Shown here one piece after another: positions 1-8,369 of a DNA stretch of 33,437 nt. Location: assembly GCA_035510695.1 (NCBI GenBank), contig DATKGO010000051.1, positions 1 through 33,437 on the forward strand, read 5' to 3'. Source of the DNA: DAIDHK01 sp035510695. GTDB taxonomy: Bacteria > Patescibacteriota > Microgenomatia > Levybacterales > UBA12049. How positions within the stretch are numbered: position 1 is the stretch's first letter; every line of letters starts with the position of its first letter. A model generated the notes under the pieces. It had not been told where the DNA came from. It saw nothing but the letters and a program-made list of their open reading frames with translations, and did not search any database. A program made the position numbers and the translations under genes.

Positions 1-519
1 GGAAAAGATTTTGGTGCGAAATTTAGTTATGAAATTCAAGAAGAGCCAAGAGGTCTGGCAGACGCGTTTATTGTGGGTGAACGGTTTATAGATGATGACA
101 ACGTGACCATGATTTTAGGTGATAATATTTTTGATGAAGATTTCTCATCTTATATTAAAGAATTTCAAGGCGGAGGAGTGGTTTTTGCTAAGGAAGTGAA
201 TGATCCGCAAAGATACGGGGTTATTGAGTTTGACGAAAATCATAATGTTTTATCTATTATTGAAAAACCGCAAGAACCGAAAAGTAATTATGCTATGGTC
301 GGTCTTTACATTTTAGATAAACGAGCAGCAGAATTTGCTAAAAATGTTAAACCATCAGCTCGTGGCGAAATTGAAATTCCTGATGTAATTAACCAGTATC
401 GTGAAAAAGGAGAATTAAAAGTTAATATTGTGCAAAATATTTGGGAAGACGCCGGCACATTTGAGAGTTTATTACGAGTAAATAATTATATGGCAAAAAA
501 GGTAGGTGAAACAGTATGA
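1..519 (+). CDS. rfbA: glucose-1-phosphate thymidylyltransferase, 5'-truncated by the window edge
   Basis: Makes dTDP-glucose from dTTP and glucose-1-phosphate, the first step of dTDP-L-rhamnose synthesis in the cytoplasm. The frame is open from base 1, so the N-terminal nucleotide-binding loop lies outside the window. The visible 172 residues include EEPRGLADAF, the ILGDNIF metal/nucleotide region, IIEKPQEPKSNYAMVGLYI, ARGEIEIPDVIN and the WEDAGTFESLL end typical of RmlA. A GTG at 73 is only an internal codon. The stop overlaps the next start as ATGA (516-519), so it is translationally coupled to the rhamnose genes that follow. Family assignment is firm; which sugar is preferred cannot be read here. 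Confidence 0.93.
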   Translation, partial: GKDFGAKFSYEIQEEPRGLADAFIVGERFIDDDNVTMILGDNIFDEDFSSYIKEFQGGGVVFAKEVNDPQRYGVIEFDENHNVLSIIEKPQEPKSNYAMVGLYILDKRAAEFAKNVKPSARGEIEIPDVINQYREKGELKVNIVQNIWEDAGTFESLLRVNNYMAKKVGETV

Positions 520-947
520 TAGGAAGAATTGAAGAAGCGAAAAAAGTTGAAACAAAAGATTTACAGGGTGCACAAAACGGTTTTTTAATTGAATTGTTTA
601 AAGACGCAACCAATACGAAAACAGAAGTTTATCTTACGTCAGCTGCTCCGGGTGCATTTAAAGGTTATCATTTGCACCGAGTTCGTGCGGCTCGTTACAT
701 TTGCATCAAAGGGAAAATGAAGATTACATTATGGAAACCTGGAACTCAGGAGCATGAAGATTATATTCTTGACGCCAATACGCCGCAGCGTTTATTTATT
801 CCCAAGGATACTGCAACAGGTCTGCTAAATATCGGAGACGAAGAAGGATGGTTAATTAATTATCCCGATCCAGCGTACGATCCTGGTTTGAAAGATGAGC
901 AGGTGGAATATACTCTGGAAGATTTGCAGCAAGGAATTGTAAAATGA
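516..947 (+). CDS. rfbC: RmlC-like cupin, probable dTDP-4-dehydrorhamnose 3,5-epimerase
   Basis: A 143-residue cupin between rfbA and rfbB, the position expected for the epimerase that converts dTDP-4-keto-6-deoxyglucose to the L-rhamno form. KGYHLH (residues about 49-54) corresponds to the RGLHxQ region of RmlC, followed by the KGKMKITLW beta segment, and NYPDPAYDP resembles the NYxTxxYxP tail of that family. It is shorter than ordinary RmlC (about 180 residues), and the usual GFAHGF histidine segment reads DTATGLL. It may therefore be a divergent epimerase or another sugar-nucleotide cupin isomerase. AGGTGA upstream is a plausible ribosome site, and the start overlaps the rfbA stop. Confidence 0.75.
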   Translation: MIGRIEEAKKVETKDLQGAQNGFLIELFKDATNTKTEVYLTSAAPGAFKGYHLHRVRAARYICIKGKMKITLWKPGTQEHEDYILDANTPQRLFIPKDTATGLLNIGDEEGWLINYPDPAYDPGLKDEQVEYTLEDLQQGIVK

Positions 948-1957
948 GAATTTTGGTTACCGGAGGAGCGGGGTTTATCGGCTCCAATTTCATACATTAT
1001 TGGTTAAAAAATTATCCTGAAGATCATATTGTAAATTTTGACAAGCTTACTTATGCCGGGAATTTGGAGAACCTGAAAGACGTGAGGGACGATTCTCACT
1101 ATTCATTTGTCCACGCGGATATTTGCGACATGGAAATGGTAAAAAACGCGATGGCAGGAATTGATATTATCGTGCATTTTGCAGCCGAGAGCCATGTGGA
1201 TCGTTCTATAATGGAACCGGGTGCGTTTGTAAAAACCAATGTTTTGGGTACCCAAGTGCTTCTTGAAGCCGCATTAAAATGCAATGTTAAACGCTTTCAC
1301 CAAATTGGTACCGATGAAGTATTTGGCGCACTGCCGCTTGAAACAAAAGAAAAGTTTTCTGAAACAACTCCCTATAATCCACGCAGCCCGTATGCCGCAA
1401 CTAAGGCAGGCTCAGATCATTTAGTTAGAGCATACAATACGACTTACGGTTTACCGATAACCATCACCAACTGTTCAAATAATTTCGGTCCAAATCAATT
1501 TCCGGAGAAATTAATTTCATTAGCAGTTACCAATTTGTTGGAGGGAAAGAAAGTTCCGGTTTATGGTGATGGATTATATGTTCGCGATTGGCTTTACGTG
1601 GAAGATCACTGCCGGGCGATTGATATGGTTTTGAAAAAAGGGAAAGTTGGTGAGACATATTTAGTCGGGGGTATGACAGAACTAATTCCAAATATTGAAA
1701 TTGTAAAAAAAATTGTTAAGCTGTTGGGAAAAGACGAAAGTTATATTGAATTTGTCAAAGATCGTCCAGGACATGACCGAAAATATGATGTAGATTGGTC
1801 AAAAATAAAAAAGGAACTTGGCTGGCAGCCGATGCACAATTTCGATGAATGGCTGGAAAAGACAGTTCAGTGGTATAAAAATAATCAGGATTGGTGGAAA
1901 CACATAAAATCAGGAGAATATAAGGAATACTACCAAAAGCAGTATGGACGCTTATGA
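944..1957 (+). CDS. rfbB: dTDP-glucose 4,6-dehydratase
   Basis: Short-chain dehydrogenase/reductase that converts dTDP-glucose to dTDP-4-keto-6-deoxyglucose using tightly bound NAD. The Rossmann glycine motif GGAGFIG sits at residues 7-13, the active-site TDEVFG at 123-128, and the catalytic Tyr150-x3-Lys154 in SPYAATK. The 337 residues match the normal length. The start ATG overlaps the preceding stop (ATGA at 944-947) and has AAGGAA about 10 bases upstream. It is embedded in the rhamnose operon between the cupin and the reductase, so function and context agree. Confidence 0.96.
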   Translation: MRILVTGGAGFIGSNFIHYWLKNYPEDHIVNFDKLTYAGNLENLKDVRDDSHYSFVHADICDMEMVKNAMAGIDIIVHFAAESHVDRSIMEPGAFVKTNVLGTQVLLEAALKCNVKRFHQIGTDEVFGALPLETKEKFSETTPYNPRSPYAATKAGSDHLVRAYNTTYGLPITITNCSNNFGPNQFPEKLISLAVTNLLEGKKVPVYGDGLYVRDWLYVEDHCRAIDMVLKKGKVGETYLVGGMTELIPNIEIVKKIVKLLGKDESYIEFVKDRPGHDRKYDVDWSKIKKELGWQPMHNFDEWLEKTVQWYKNNQDWWKHIKSGEYKEYYQKQYGRL

Positions 1958-2829
1958 AAATTTTAGGATTTGGATTAAACGGGATGGTTGGGACCAGAGT
2001 TGTTGAGGTTTTGAAAAATTCATATGAATTTGAGAATGTCAGCCGTTCCACAGGAGTAGACATTACCAATCGAGAACAAGTATTAAATAAAATTTCTTCA
2101 TCTGATGCCAATTTCATTTTTAATTTAGCCGCAAAAACCAATGTTGATGGATGTGAGAAGGATAAATCCTTAGGTGAAGAAGGAGAAGCATGGAAAATTA
2201 ATGTTGACGGAGTCAAAAATTTAGTATCAGCTTGTGAAAAAAGTGGGAAAAAACTTTTGCATATTTCAACGGATTTTGTTTTTGGCGGCGGGAACGATCC
2301 CGCGGACGGTTATGTAGAGTCTGACACAATGAATCCTGTTAATTGGTACGGGACAACTAAAGCTAAGGCTGATGAAATTATTTCGCAATCTAAGATTCCT
2401 TTTTTAATTCTTCGTCCGGCTTTTCCTTACACATTTTTGCAGAGTGAAAAGCATTTTGTAGCAGCGATGTATTCAAGGTTGGTAAATAAACAACCAATTG
2501 CCGGTATAACCGATGAAAGATTTACGCCCACTTGGATTGATGATATTGCCGCCGCGATTGATATTTTATTACGAAAAAATGAAACAGGTATATATCATGT
2601 CGGAGGAAATTCTATTACACCTTATGATGCGGCATTAACTATCGCGAAAGTCTTTGGATTTGATCAGTCGCTTATTTCAAGCATTACTAGAAAAGAGTAT
2701 TTTGCAGGAAAAGCAGAAAGACCTTCCAATACAGCGTTGAATAGTGGTAAAATAACTAAATTGGGTTTGAGTTTGATGAGTTTTGAAGAAGGAATACAAA
2801 AAGTTCAAAGTTCAAAGTTCAAAGTTTAA
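1954..2829 (+). CDS. rfbD: dTDP-4-dehydrorhamnose reductase
   Basis: Last step of dTDP-L-rhamnose synthesis: NAD(P)H reduction of the 4-keto sugar. It has an N-terminal GxxGxxG (Gly7, 10, 13), STDFVFGG at 105-112 and Tyr132-x3-Lys136 in WYGTTK; 291 residues is normal. It overlaps rfbB by four bases (ATGA, 1954-1957). The last residues (KVQSSKFKV) and the stop codon are encoded by a tandem heptamer repeat (2800-2834), so the extreme C-terminus looks repeat-derived rather than ancestral. Confidence 0.94.
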   Translation: MKILGFGLNGMVGTRVVEVLKNSYEFENVSRSTGVDITNREQVLNKISSSDANFIFNLAAKTNVDGCEKDKSLGEEGEAWKINVDGVKNLVSACEKSGKKLLHISTDFVFGGGNDPADGYVESDTMNPVNWYGTTKAKADEIISQSKIPFLILRPAFPYTFLQSEKHFVAAMYSRLVNKQPIAGITDERFTPTWIDDIAAAIDILLRKNETGIYHVGGNSITPYDAALTIAKVFGFDQSLISSITRKEYFAGKAERPSNTALNSGKITKLGLSLMSFEEGIQKVQSSKFKV

Positions 2830-2834
2830 AGTTA
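2800..2834 (+). repeat. five tandem heptamers AAAGTTC/AAAGTTT/AAAGTTA
   Basis: Units begin at 2800, 2807, 2814, 2821 and 2828; the first three are identical (AAAGTTC) and the last two differ in the final base. The array spans the rfbD stop codon and the gap to the next gene. Related arrays with AAAGATC units occur inside recJ. Confidence 0.85.
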
Positions 2835-2853
2835 AGGTATTTTTTAATTTTAT

Positions 2854-4149
2854 ATGACGATTACATTTGTAGGACATGGATATGTAGGATTAGTTACCGC
2901 TACGGTTTTTGCCGATCTTGGCAATAAAGTGCATGTTATCGGTCACTCACAAGAAAAAATTGATAATTTGAAAAAAGGAATCTTACCGATTTATGAACCA
3001 GGGCTTGAGGAGATGGTAAAACGAAATGTTTCTGCCGGACGCTTACTTTTTTCTTTAGATTATGATGGGGTCAAGGAATCAGAAGTGGTCTTCATTGCTG
3101 TCGGGACGCCGCCAATGCCCACAGGTGAAGCGGATTTATCGGTGGTATTTGATGTGGCCGAAAAAGTTGGTAAAAGTTTGGCTGATTATACGGTTGTAAT
3201 TGTTAAAAGCACTGTGCCGATTGGCACTAATTTCAGAGTTAAAGAGTTGATTGAAAAAGTAAAACCGGAAGGTGTTGAATTTGATATTGCATCCGTACCG
3301 GAATTTTTACGTGAAGGAGTGGCGATAACCGATACTCTTCATCCAAGTAGAATTGTCATCGGGACTGAAACTAAAAAGGCCCAAGAAAAACTTACACAGT
3401 TACATAAACCAATCGATGGGGAATTAGTTCTGACGAATATTCCCACAGCCGAAATGATCAAATATGCCTCCAATGCTTTTCTGGCTATTAAAATTTCTTT
3501 TGCCAATGCTATTGCTCAACTTTCGGAAAAAACAGGCGCATATGGTCCTGATGTTTTACGTGGTGTAGGTTTGGATCGGCGTATTGGTATGTCATTCTTA
3601 AACGCGGGCGCAGGTTGGGGAGGATCATGTTTCCCCAAAGATGTAAAGGCATTGGACGCCATTGCGAAAGAAAACGGCTATAATTTTTCGATGATTAAAT
3701 CGGCACAGCAAATTAACGAAGAAGCCATGCAGTTGATGGTAGAAAAGGCAGTTAAAATGCTGGGCGATGTTAAAGATAAGACAATTGGAGTTTTGGGTTT
3801 GGCTTTTAAACCGGATACGGACGATATGCGTGACGCGCCGGCAATTTATATTATAAATAAATTGTTAGAAGCCGGAGCGAAGATTCAAACTTTTGATCCC
3901 ATCGCTTTGGATAATGGTAAAAGAATCTTTAAAAATAAAGCGAATATTGTTTTCTGCGAAGATGAATACAGTGTTGCAAAAGGCGCGGATTTATTGATGC
4001 TGGTTACGGAATGGAATGAGTTTAAAGAAATGGATTTGGCTAAAGTTAAGGAGTTAATGCACTCGGCTAATTTGATTGATGGTAGAAATATTTATGACAT
4101 TGAAAAGGCAAAAGCATTAGGCTTTAATTATCTCGGTGTTGGAAGATGA
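2854..4149 (+). CDS. ugd: UDP-glucose 6-dehydrogenase (UDP-glucose/GDP-mannose dehydrogenase family)
   Basis: NAD-dependent four-electron oxidation of UDP-glucose to UDP-glucuronate. The N-terminal Rossmann motif is VGHGYVG (Gly7, 9, 12); KSTVPIGT is at about 118-125; the catalytic cysteine is Cys259 in GGSCFPKD; the C-terminal domain has GLAFKPDTDDMRDAPA. The 431 residues match the family. It follows the rfb genes after a 24-base gap containing the end of the heptamer repeat, and overlaps the next start by four bases. A UDP-xylose synthase type gene lies 2 kb downstream, which suggests a UDP-glucuronate to UDP-xylose branch. Confusion with GDP-mannose dehydrogenase is possible but less likely. 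Confidence 0.92.
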   Translation: MTITFVGHGYVGLVTATVFADLGNKVHVIGHSQEKIDNLKKGILPIYEPGLEEMVKRNVSAGRLLFSLDYDGVKESEVVFIAVGTPPMPTGEADLSVVFDVAEKVGKSLADYTVVIVKSTVPIGTNFRVKELIEKVKPEGVEFDIASVPEFLREGVAITDTLHPSRIVIGTETKKAQEKLTQLHKPIDGELVLTNIPTAEMIKYASNAFLAIKISFANAIAQLSEKTGAYGPDVLRGVGLDRRIGMSFLNAGAGWGGSCFPKDVKALDAIAKENGYNFSMIKSAQQINEEAMQLMVEKAVKMLGDVKDKTIGVLGLAFKPDTDDMRDAPAIYIINKLLEAGAKIQTFDPIALDNGKRIFKNKANIVFCEDEYSVAKGADLLMLVTEWNEFKEMDLAKVKELMHSANLIDGRNIYDIEKAKALGFNYLGVGR

Positions 4150-5108
4150 GAAAAATATTAATCACCGGTATCACAGGCTTCGCAGGGAGTTTTTTGGCGG
4201 AATATTTAATTAAAACTCAGCCGGATGTAAAAATTAGCGGTACTTATATTGTTGAAAAAAGTTTAGAAAATGTTGCTTCAATTAAAGAAAAACTTCAATT
4301 GGAAAAAGTTGACCTGACTGATTTCTCCTCTGTTAATCAATTAATCAAAAAATGTACGCCTGATGTCGTTTTTCATCTCGCGGCCATCACGACAGTTGTA
4401 GAAGGTTTTCAAAATCCTTCACTTGTAATTTCCAATAACGCAACCGCGCAAATTAATATTTTAGAATCGCTTAGGCAGGAAAATTTACTGCAAAGTAAAT
4501 TTATCTTAATTTCTTCGGCCAATGTGTACGGTAATGTGAAACCGGAAAATTTACCCATTGATGAGTCAACGCCTCTCATGCCGGATAATCCCTATGCGGT
4601 TTCCAAAATTACTCAGGATTTTATCGGTTTACAATATTTTTTAACTTATGGTATGCCGGTAATTCGTTTGCGTCCATTTAATCATCTGGGTCCGCGTTTA
4701 AGTCCGCAAATAAGTATCTCCCATTTTGCTCAGCAGATTGCAATGATTGAAAAAGGGAAGCAGGAAGCTGTTTTGAAAGTGGGAAATTTATCTACCAAAC
4801 GTGATTTTAGCGATGTTCATGATATTGTAAGAGCCTACGCTTTGGCTGCGGAAAAGGGAAAGCCGGGAGACGTTTATAATATCGGTTCGGGAACGGCTTA
4901 CAAAATTGAAGATATATTAAATAAATTGTTAAAAATGGCAAAAGTTGAAATAAAAATTGTTCCGGATGAGAGTAGAATGCGGCCAAGCGATATTCAAGAA
5001 TTGCGTTGTGACGCTACGAAATTTATGAGCTTAACCGGTTGGAAAACGGAAATTCCACTTGATCAAACCCTCAAAGACACACTGGAATATTGGAGAAAAC
5101 AGGTTTAG
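4146..5108 (+). CDS. NAD-dependent epimerase/dehydratase, probable GDP-4-dehydro-6-deoxymannose reductase
   Basis: SDR-family sugar-nucleotide enzyme of 320 residues. The glycine motif GITGFAG is at 8-14, SSANVYG at 123-129, and Tyr150-x3-Lys154 in NPYAVSK. The RPFNHLGPR segment is characteristic of GDP-4-keto-6-deoxy-mannose reductases (RMD type), which make GDP-D-rhamnose. The converging neighbour is GDP-mannose 4,6-dehydratase, which supplies exactly that substrate. It overlaps ugd by ATGA (4146-4149). Only 15 bases separate its stop from the converging gmd stop, and no clear terminator lies between them. Confidence 0.85.
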   Translation: MRKILITGITGFAGSFLAEYLIKTQPDVKISGTYIVEKSLENVASIKEKLQLEKVDLTDFSSVNQLIKKCTPDVVFHLAAITTVVEGFQNPSLVISNNATAQINILESLRQENLLQSKFILISSANVYGNVKPENLPIDESTPLMPDNPYAVSKITQDFIGLQYFLTYGMPVIRLRPFNHLGPRLSPQISISHFAQQIAMIEKGKQEAVLKVGNLSTKRDFSDVHDIVRAYALAAEKGKPGDVYNIGSGTAYKIEDILNKLLKMAKVEIKIVPDESRMRPSDIQELRCDATKFMSLTGWKTEIPLDQTLKDTLEYWRKQV

Positions 5109-5123
5109 TTTGAGACTTGAAGC

Positions 5124-6128
5124 TTATTTAAATCTTTGCAAATCGGCGTCGACCATGAGGTTGATGAGGTCTTCAAATTTGGTTTTCGGTTCCCAGCCCA
5201 AATCATTTTTTGCAGCCGAATAATCACCTTTTAATTCTTTAATTTCCGTCGGTCTGAAGAATTTTTTATCTTCCACCACATAATCTTCATAGTTTAGTCC
5301 CACATGCGCGAAAGCGATTTTACAGACATCACGAACCGAATGGGTTGTATTAGTTCCGATGACGTAATCTTTCGGTTTATCCTGCTGCAGCATTAACCAC
5401 ATGGCTTCCACATATTCTTTTGCATAACCCCAATCACGTTGCGAATCAAGCCAGCCCATATGCAGCTTACCGTCACTGCCAATTAAAGATTCACCACTCT
5501 CATTCAGCGGAGGATTTTTTACATTATTCTTTATGCAGGCAGCTCCTGCTGTGACTTTTCTGGTAACAAAATGTAAACTTCGTCTAGGCGATTCATGGTT
5601 AAATAAAATTCCTCCGCAGGTAAACAAATTGAATGATTCACGGTAACAGCGGGTCATCATATGTGCATAGGCTTTGGCTATGCCGTAAGGATTATTGCCG
5701 TCAAGCGGTGTGGATTCAGTGGCCGATTCGGCTTGAATGTTGCCAAAAATTTCCCTGCTGGTTGCTTGATAAAATTTAGCGTTTGGTGCGAAATGGCGCA
5801 TCTCTTCCATTACTCTAACCGGACCAAGAGCTGTGACCTCTCCGGTATAAAATGGTTGAATCCAACTGTCAGCCGGAATTGATTGGGAAGCAATGTTATA
5901 AATTTCGTCAGGTTTATTTTCACGTATAGCATGGGCTATGCTTTCCGAATCGATCAAATCAACTGCTTCAACTTTAATTTTCCCGTAAAGATGCTGGATA
6001 TTTTCATGGTAGAAATTGGTTGAATGGCGAACAGAACCTGTGACATCATAGCCTTTTTCAAGTAAAAGATCAGCCAAATACGAGCCGTCTTGCGAGGATA
6101 CCCCAATGATAAGCGCCTTTTTTGCCAT
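5124..6128 (-). CDS. gmd: GDP-mannose 4,6-dehydratase
   Basis: Converts GDP-D-mannose to GDP-4-keto-6-deoxy-D-mannose. From Met at 6128 (MAKKALIIG) it has 334 residues: cofactor loop GVSSQDGSY (9-17), ATSREIFG at 122-129 in place of the common STSEMYG, Tyr148-x3-Lys152 in NPYGIAK, and FNHESPRR, a GMD signature. A longer in-frame start at 6149 would run through the promoter-like region and has no support. It converges on the RMD-like reductase, its logical partner, and is divergent from the UDP-xylose synthase type gene. Confidence 0.95.
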   Translation of the reverse strand: MAKKALIIGVSSQDGSYLADLLLEKGYDVTGSVRHSTNFYHENIQHLYGKIKVEAVDLIDSESIAHAIRENKPDEIYNIASQSIPADSWIQPFYTGEVTALGPVRVMEEMRHFAPNAKFYQATSREIFGNIQAESATESTPLDGNNPYGIAKAYAHMMTRCYRESFNLFTCGGILFNHESPRRSLHFVTRKVTAGAACIKNNVKNPPLNESGESLIGSDGKLHMGWLDSQRDWGYAKEYVEAMWLMLQQDKPKDYVIGTNTTHSVRDVCKIAFAHVGLNYEDYVVEDKKFFRPTEIKELKGDYSAAKNDLGWEPKTKFEDLINLMVDADLQRFK

Positions 6129-6196
6129 GTCTAGATAATACTTTATCACAAAAGAGGGATCTTTCTCAACAGTTATTTTTCGTGTACAATGTAGTA
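6129..6196. promoter_or_regulatory. divergent promoter region between gmd and the UXS-type gene
   Basis: In 68 bases there are two outward -10-like boxes: TACAAT at 6185-6190, six bases before the rightward ATG, and TATTAT on the minus strand at 6140-6135, six bases before the leftward ATG. Neither has a good -35. With so little room the mRNAs would start at or next to the AUG. Confidence 0.5.
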
Positions 6197-7144
6197 ATGG
6201 AAACAGTTATAGTCACGGGCGGAGCAGGTTTTATTGGTTCTCATCTTTGTGATAAATTGTTGCAAATGGGATATCGTGTTGTTAGTATTGATAATTTATT
6301 AACCAGTTCGAGGAAAAATATTGAGCATCTAAAATCTAATCCACATTTCCAATTTATCAGACATGATGTTATTAAACCGCTTCCTTCCGATTTGAAAGCC
6401 GAGTATCTTTTTCATCTTGCCTCTCCGGCTTCACCGAATCATCACAGCGATCTGAGTTACCATAAATTGGCTATGGAGACTATGCAGGTAAATACGGTTG
6501 GCACATTGGAATTATTAAAGTTTTGTGAAAAAAATAAAACAAAATTTCTTTTTGCTTCAACCTCGGAAGTTTACGGAGATCCGCTTGAACATCCGCAAAA
6601 AGAAACTTATTTGGGAAATGTTTCTACGCTTGGTCCGCGTTCTGTTTATGATGAAGCCAAACGCTTCGGTGAGACTTTGACTGCCTATTTTTGGCGGGAA
6701 AAGGATGTTGATGCCAGAATTATTCGGATTTTTAATACTTACGGGCCACGTATGTGTAAAGCCGATATGCGGATGATTATTGTATTTATTACGCAAGCTT
6801 TGACAGGGGCTCCGATTACTATTTTTGGCGACGGTAAGCAAACCAGATCTCTGTGTTTCGTAAGCGATACGGTTGAAGGGATGATTCGTTTGATGTTTTC
6901 CCCCAATACCAAAGGTGAAGTGGTAAACATAGGTTCGCCTGATGAACATACGGTATTGGAGTATGCTAATTTGGTAAAAACTCTTACTAACTCAAAATCT
7001 GACATAGTATTTAGTGAAAAATTACCTACCGATGATCCTAAACAGCGACAGCCGGACATTACCAAAGCCAAGCAATTACTTAACTGGGAGCCGAAAATTG
7101 GTTTGGAAGAAGGATTTAAGCAGATAATTGAATATCTAAAATAA
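6197..7144 (+). CDS. UDP-glucuronate decarboxylase / UDP-xylose synthase type SDR
   Basis: NAD-dependent extended SDR of 315 residues from Met6197. Motifs are GGAGFIG at 8-14, the family-typical IRHDV, HLASPAS, SEVYGDP (123-129), HPQKE, and GPRSVYDEAKR with Tyr151-x3-Lys155. These features, especially IRHDV, LASPAS and the HPQ segment, are those of UDP-glucuronate decarboxylases that make UDP-xylose. With the ugd-type gene upstream the window encodes UDP-glucose to UDP-glucuronate to UDP-xylose. The longer in-frame start at 6122 crosses the promoter region and was rejected. Confidence 0.88.
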   Translation: METVIVTGGAGFIGSHLCDKLLQMGYRVVSIDNLLTSSRKNIEHLKSNPHFQFIRHDVIKPLPSDLKAEYLFHLASPASPNHHSDLSYHKLAMETMQVNTVGTLELLKFCEKNKTKFLFASTSEVYGDPLEHPQKETYLGNVSTLGPRSVYDEAKRFGETLTAYFWREKDVDARIIRIFNTYGPRMCKADMRMIIVFITQALTGAPITIFGDGKQTRSLCFVSDTVEGMIRLMFSPNTKGEVVNIGSPDEHTVLEYANLVKTLTNSKSDIVFSEKLPTDDPKQRQPDITKAKQLLNWEPKIGLEEGFKQIIEYLK

Positions 7145-7145
7145 T

Positions 7146-8315
7146 ATGAAGATTGTAGTTATTATTCCAACATATAATGAAAAAGAAAACATGGAACGAA
7201 TGATTCCTGTTTTGGAAAAGGAAGTTTTTCTTAAGGTAAATAATCATGAAATGCAGATTCTAGTGGCTGATGATAAATCTCCCGACGGTACGGCGGAAGT
7301 TGTTGAGAGATATATGAAGGAATACAAAAATATCCACTTGTTGGAAGGTATTAAAGAAGGATTGGGAGTTGCATATGCTCGGGCGATGCGTTACGCAATG
7401 GATAAAATGCAAGCCGGTGCGGTAATTGAATTTGACGCTGATTTTCAGCATGATCCGAATGATATTCCCCGTCTTATTGCGGCCATGGATGAGGGATATG
7501 ATTATGTAATCGGCAGCAGATATATTAAAGGTGGCAGTGTACCGGCTAACTGGGGTTTTCATCGTAAATTTTTAAGTAAAGTCGGTAGTTTGGTTGCTCG
7601 TATTGTTTGGTGGAATTTTTCCATTCATGATATGACAGCGGGTTTGAAGTTGACCAAAACGGAATACTTGAAAAAAGTTGATCTTGAACATTTATATTCC
7701 AAATATTTTGCTTATAAATTACATATTTTGCATGACGTGGTAAAGCTGGGAGCAAAAGTAAAAGAGATTCCGGTTGATTTTCATGACCGAGAAATTGGAG
7801 CAAGCAAAATAAGTCAAAAAGAATCCTTGGAATCATTATATGTGGTTTTGCGTTTGCGTTTTGACGATTCAAAACGCGTGATAAGCTTTTTGTTTGTCGG
7901 AGGAACAGGCTTTATTATCCAAGTGGCGGCAACTGCTATATCAATTCGTTTAGGTTTCGCACAGTATATAGCTACTATGATCGGAGCCGAAATCGCTATT
8001 TTGTCTAATTTTTTACTTAATAATGCTTGGACATTCGGCGACACGAAGAAATTAAAACAGCAAGGTGGTTTTCTCGCTCGTTTGCTGAAATTTAATATTG
8101 CCTCTTTGGCTTCAATTGGTATTCAGGGTTTAGTGGTATATCTGGCAGTTGGAGCATTGGGAGAAAATTTGTTGATATTAGGATATTCGCTTCATACATC
8201 AATCGCGATTCTTTTCCCAACAATTATCTTTATCGTTCTTCCTTTAAATTATATTATTTATAATAAAATCATCTGGAAAACTCAGTATTTAAAGGATAAT
8301 CCAATAAAGGAATAG
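7146..8315 (+). CDS. polyprenyl-phosphate glycosyltransferase (DPM1-type GT2) fused to a GtrA domain
   Basis: 389 residues with two parts. Residues 1-230 form a GT2 fold like dolichyl-phosphate mannose synthase: IIPTYNE at 6-12, ADDKSPDGT at 41-49, and the metal-binding DADFQHDP at 97-104. Residues about 240-375 contain four hydrophobic segments resembling GtrA, a membrane domain associated with moving lipid-linked sugars. The expected role is transfer of mannose or glucose from a nucleotide sugar to polyprenyl phosphate on the inner face of the membrane, making a donor for GT-C enzymes such as the next gene. It starts one base after the previous stop, so it is co-transcribed. Confidence 0.88.
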   Translation: MKIVVIIPTYNEKENMERMIPVLEKEVFLKVNNHEMQILVADDKSPDGTAEVVERYMKEYKNIHLLEGIKEGLGVAYARAMRYAMDKMQAGAVIEFDADFQHDPNDIPRLIAAMDEGYDYVIGSRYIKGGSVPANWGFHRKFLSKVGSLVARIVWWNFSIHDMTAGLKLTKTEYLKKVDLEHLYSKYFAYKLHILHDVVKLGAKVKEIPVDFHDREIGASKISQKESLESLYVVLRLRFDDSKRVISFLFVGGTGFIIQVAATAISIRLGFAQYIATMIGAEIAILSNFLLNNAWTFGDTKKLKQQGGFLARLLKFNIASLASIGIQGLVVYLAVGALGENLLILGYSLHTSIAILFPTIIFIVLPLNYIIYNKIIWKTQYLKDNPIKE

Positions 8316-8340
8316 GCGAATTGTTAAATTGTTGCATTGC

Positions 8341-8369
8341 TTCATTGTTATTAATAATTTAACAATGAA
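8341..8369. repeat. inverted repeat, 10-bp stem, overlapping a start codon
   Basis: TTCATTGTTA (8341-8350) pairs perfectly with TAACAATGAA (8360-8369) around a 9-base loop. The left side is preceded by related ATTGTTAAATTGTTGC sequence. The right arm contains the ATG at 8365 of the following gene. It looks like a small dispersed repeat unit, though hairpin control of initiation is possible. Confidence 0.6.
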
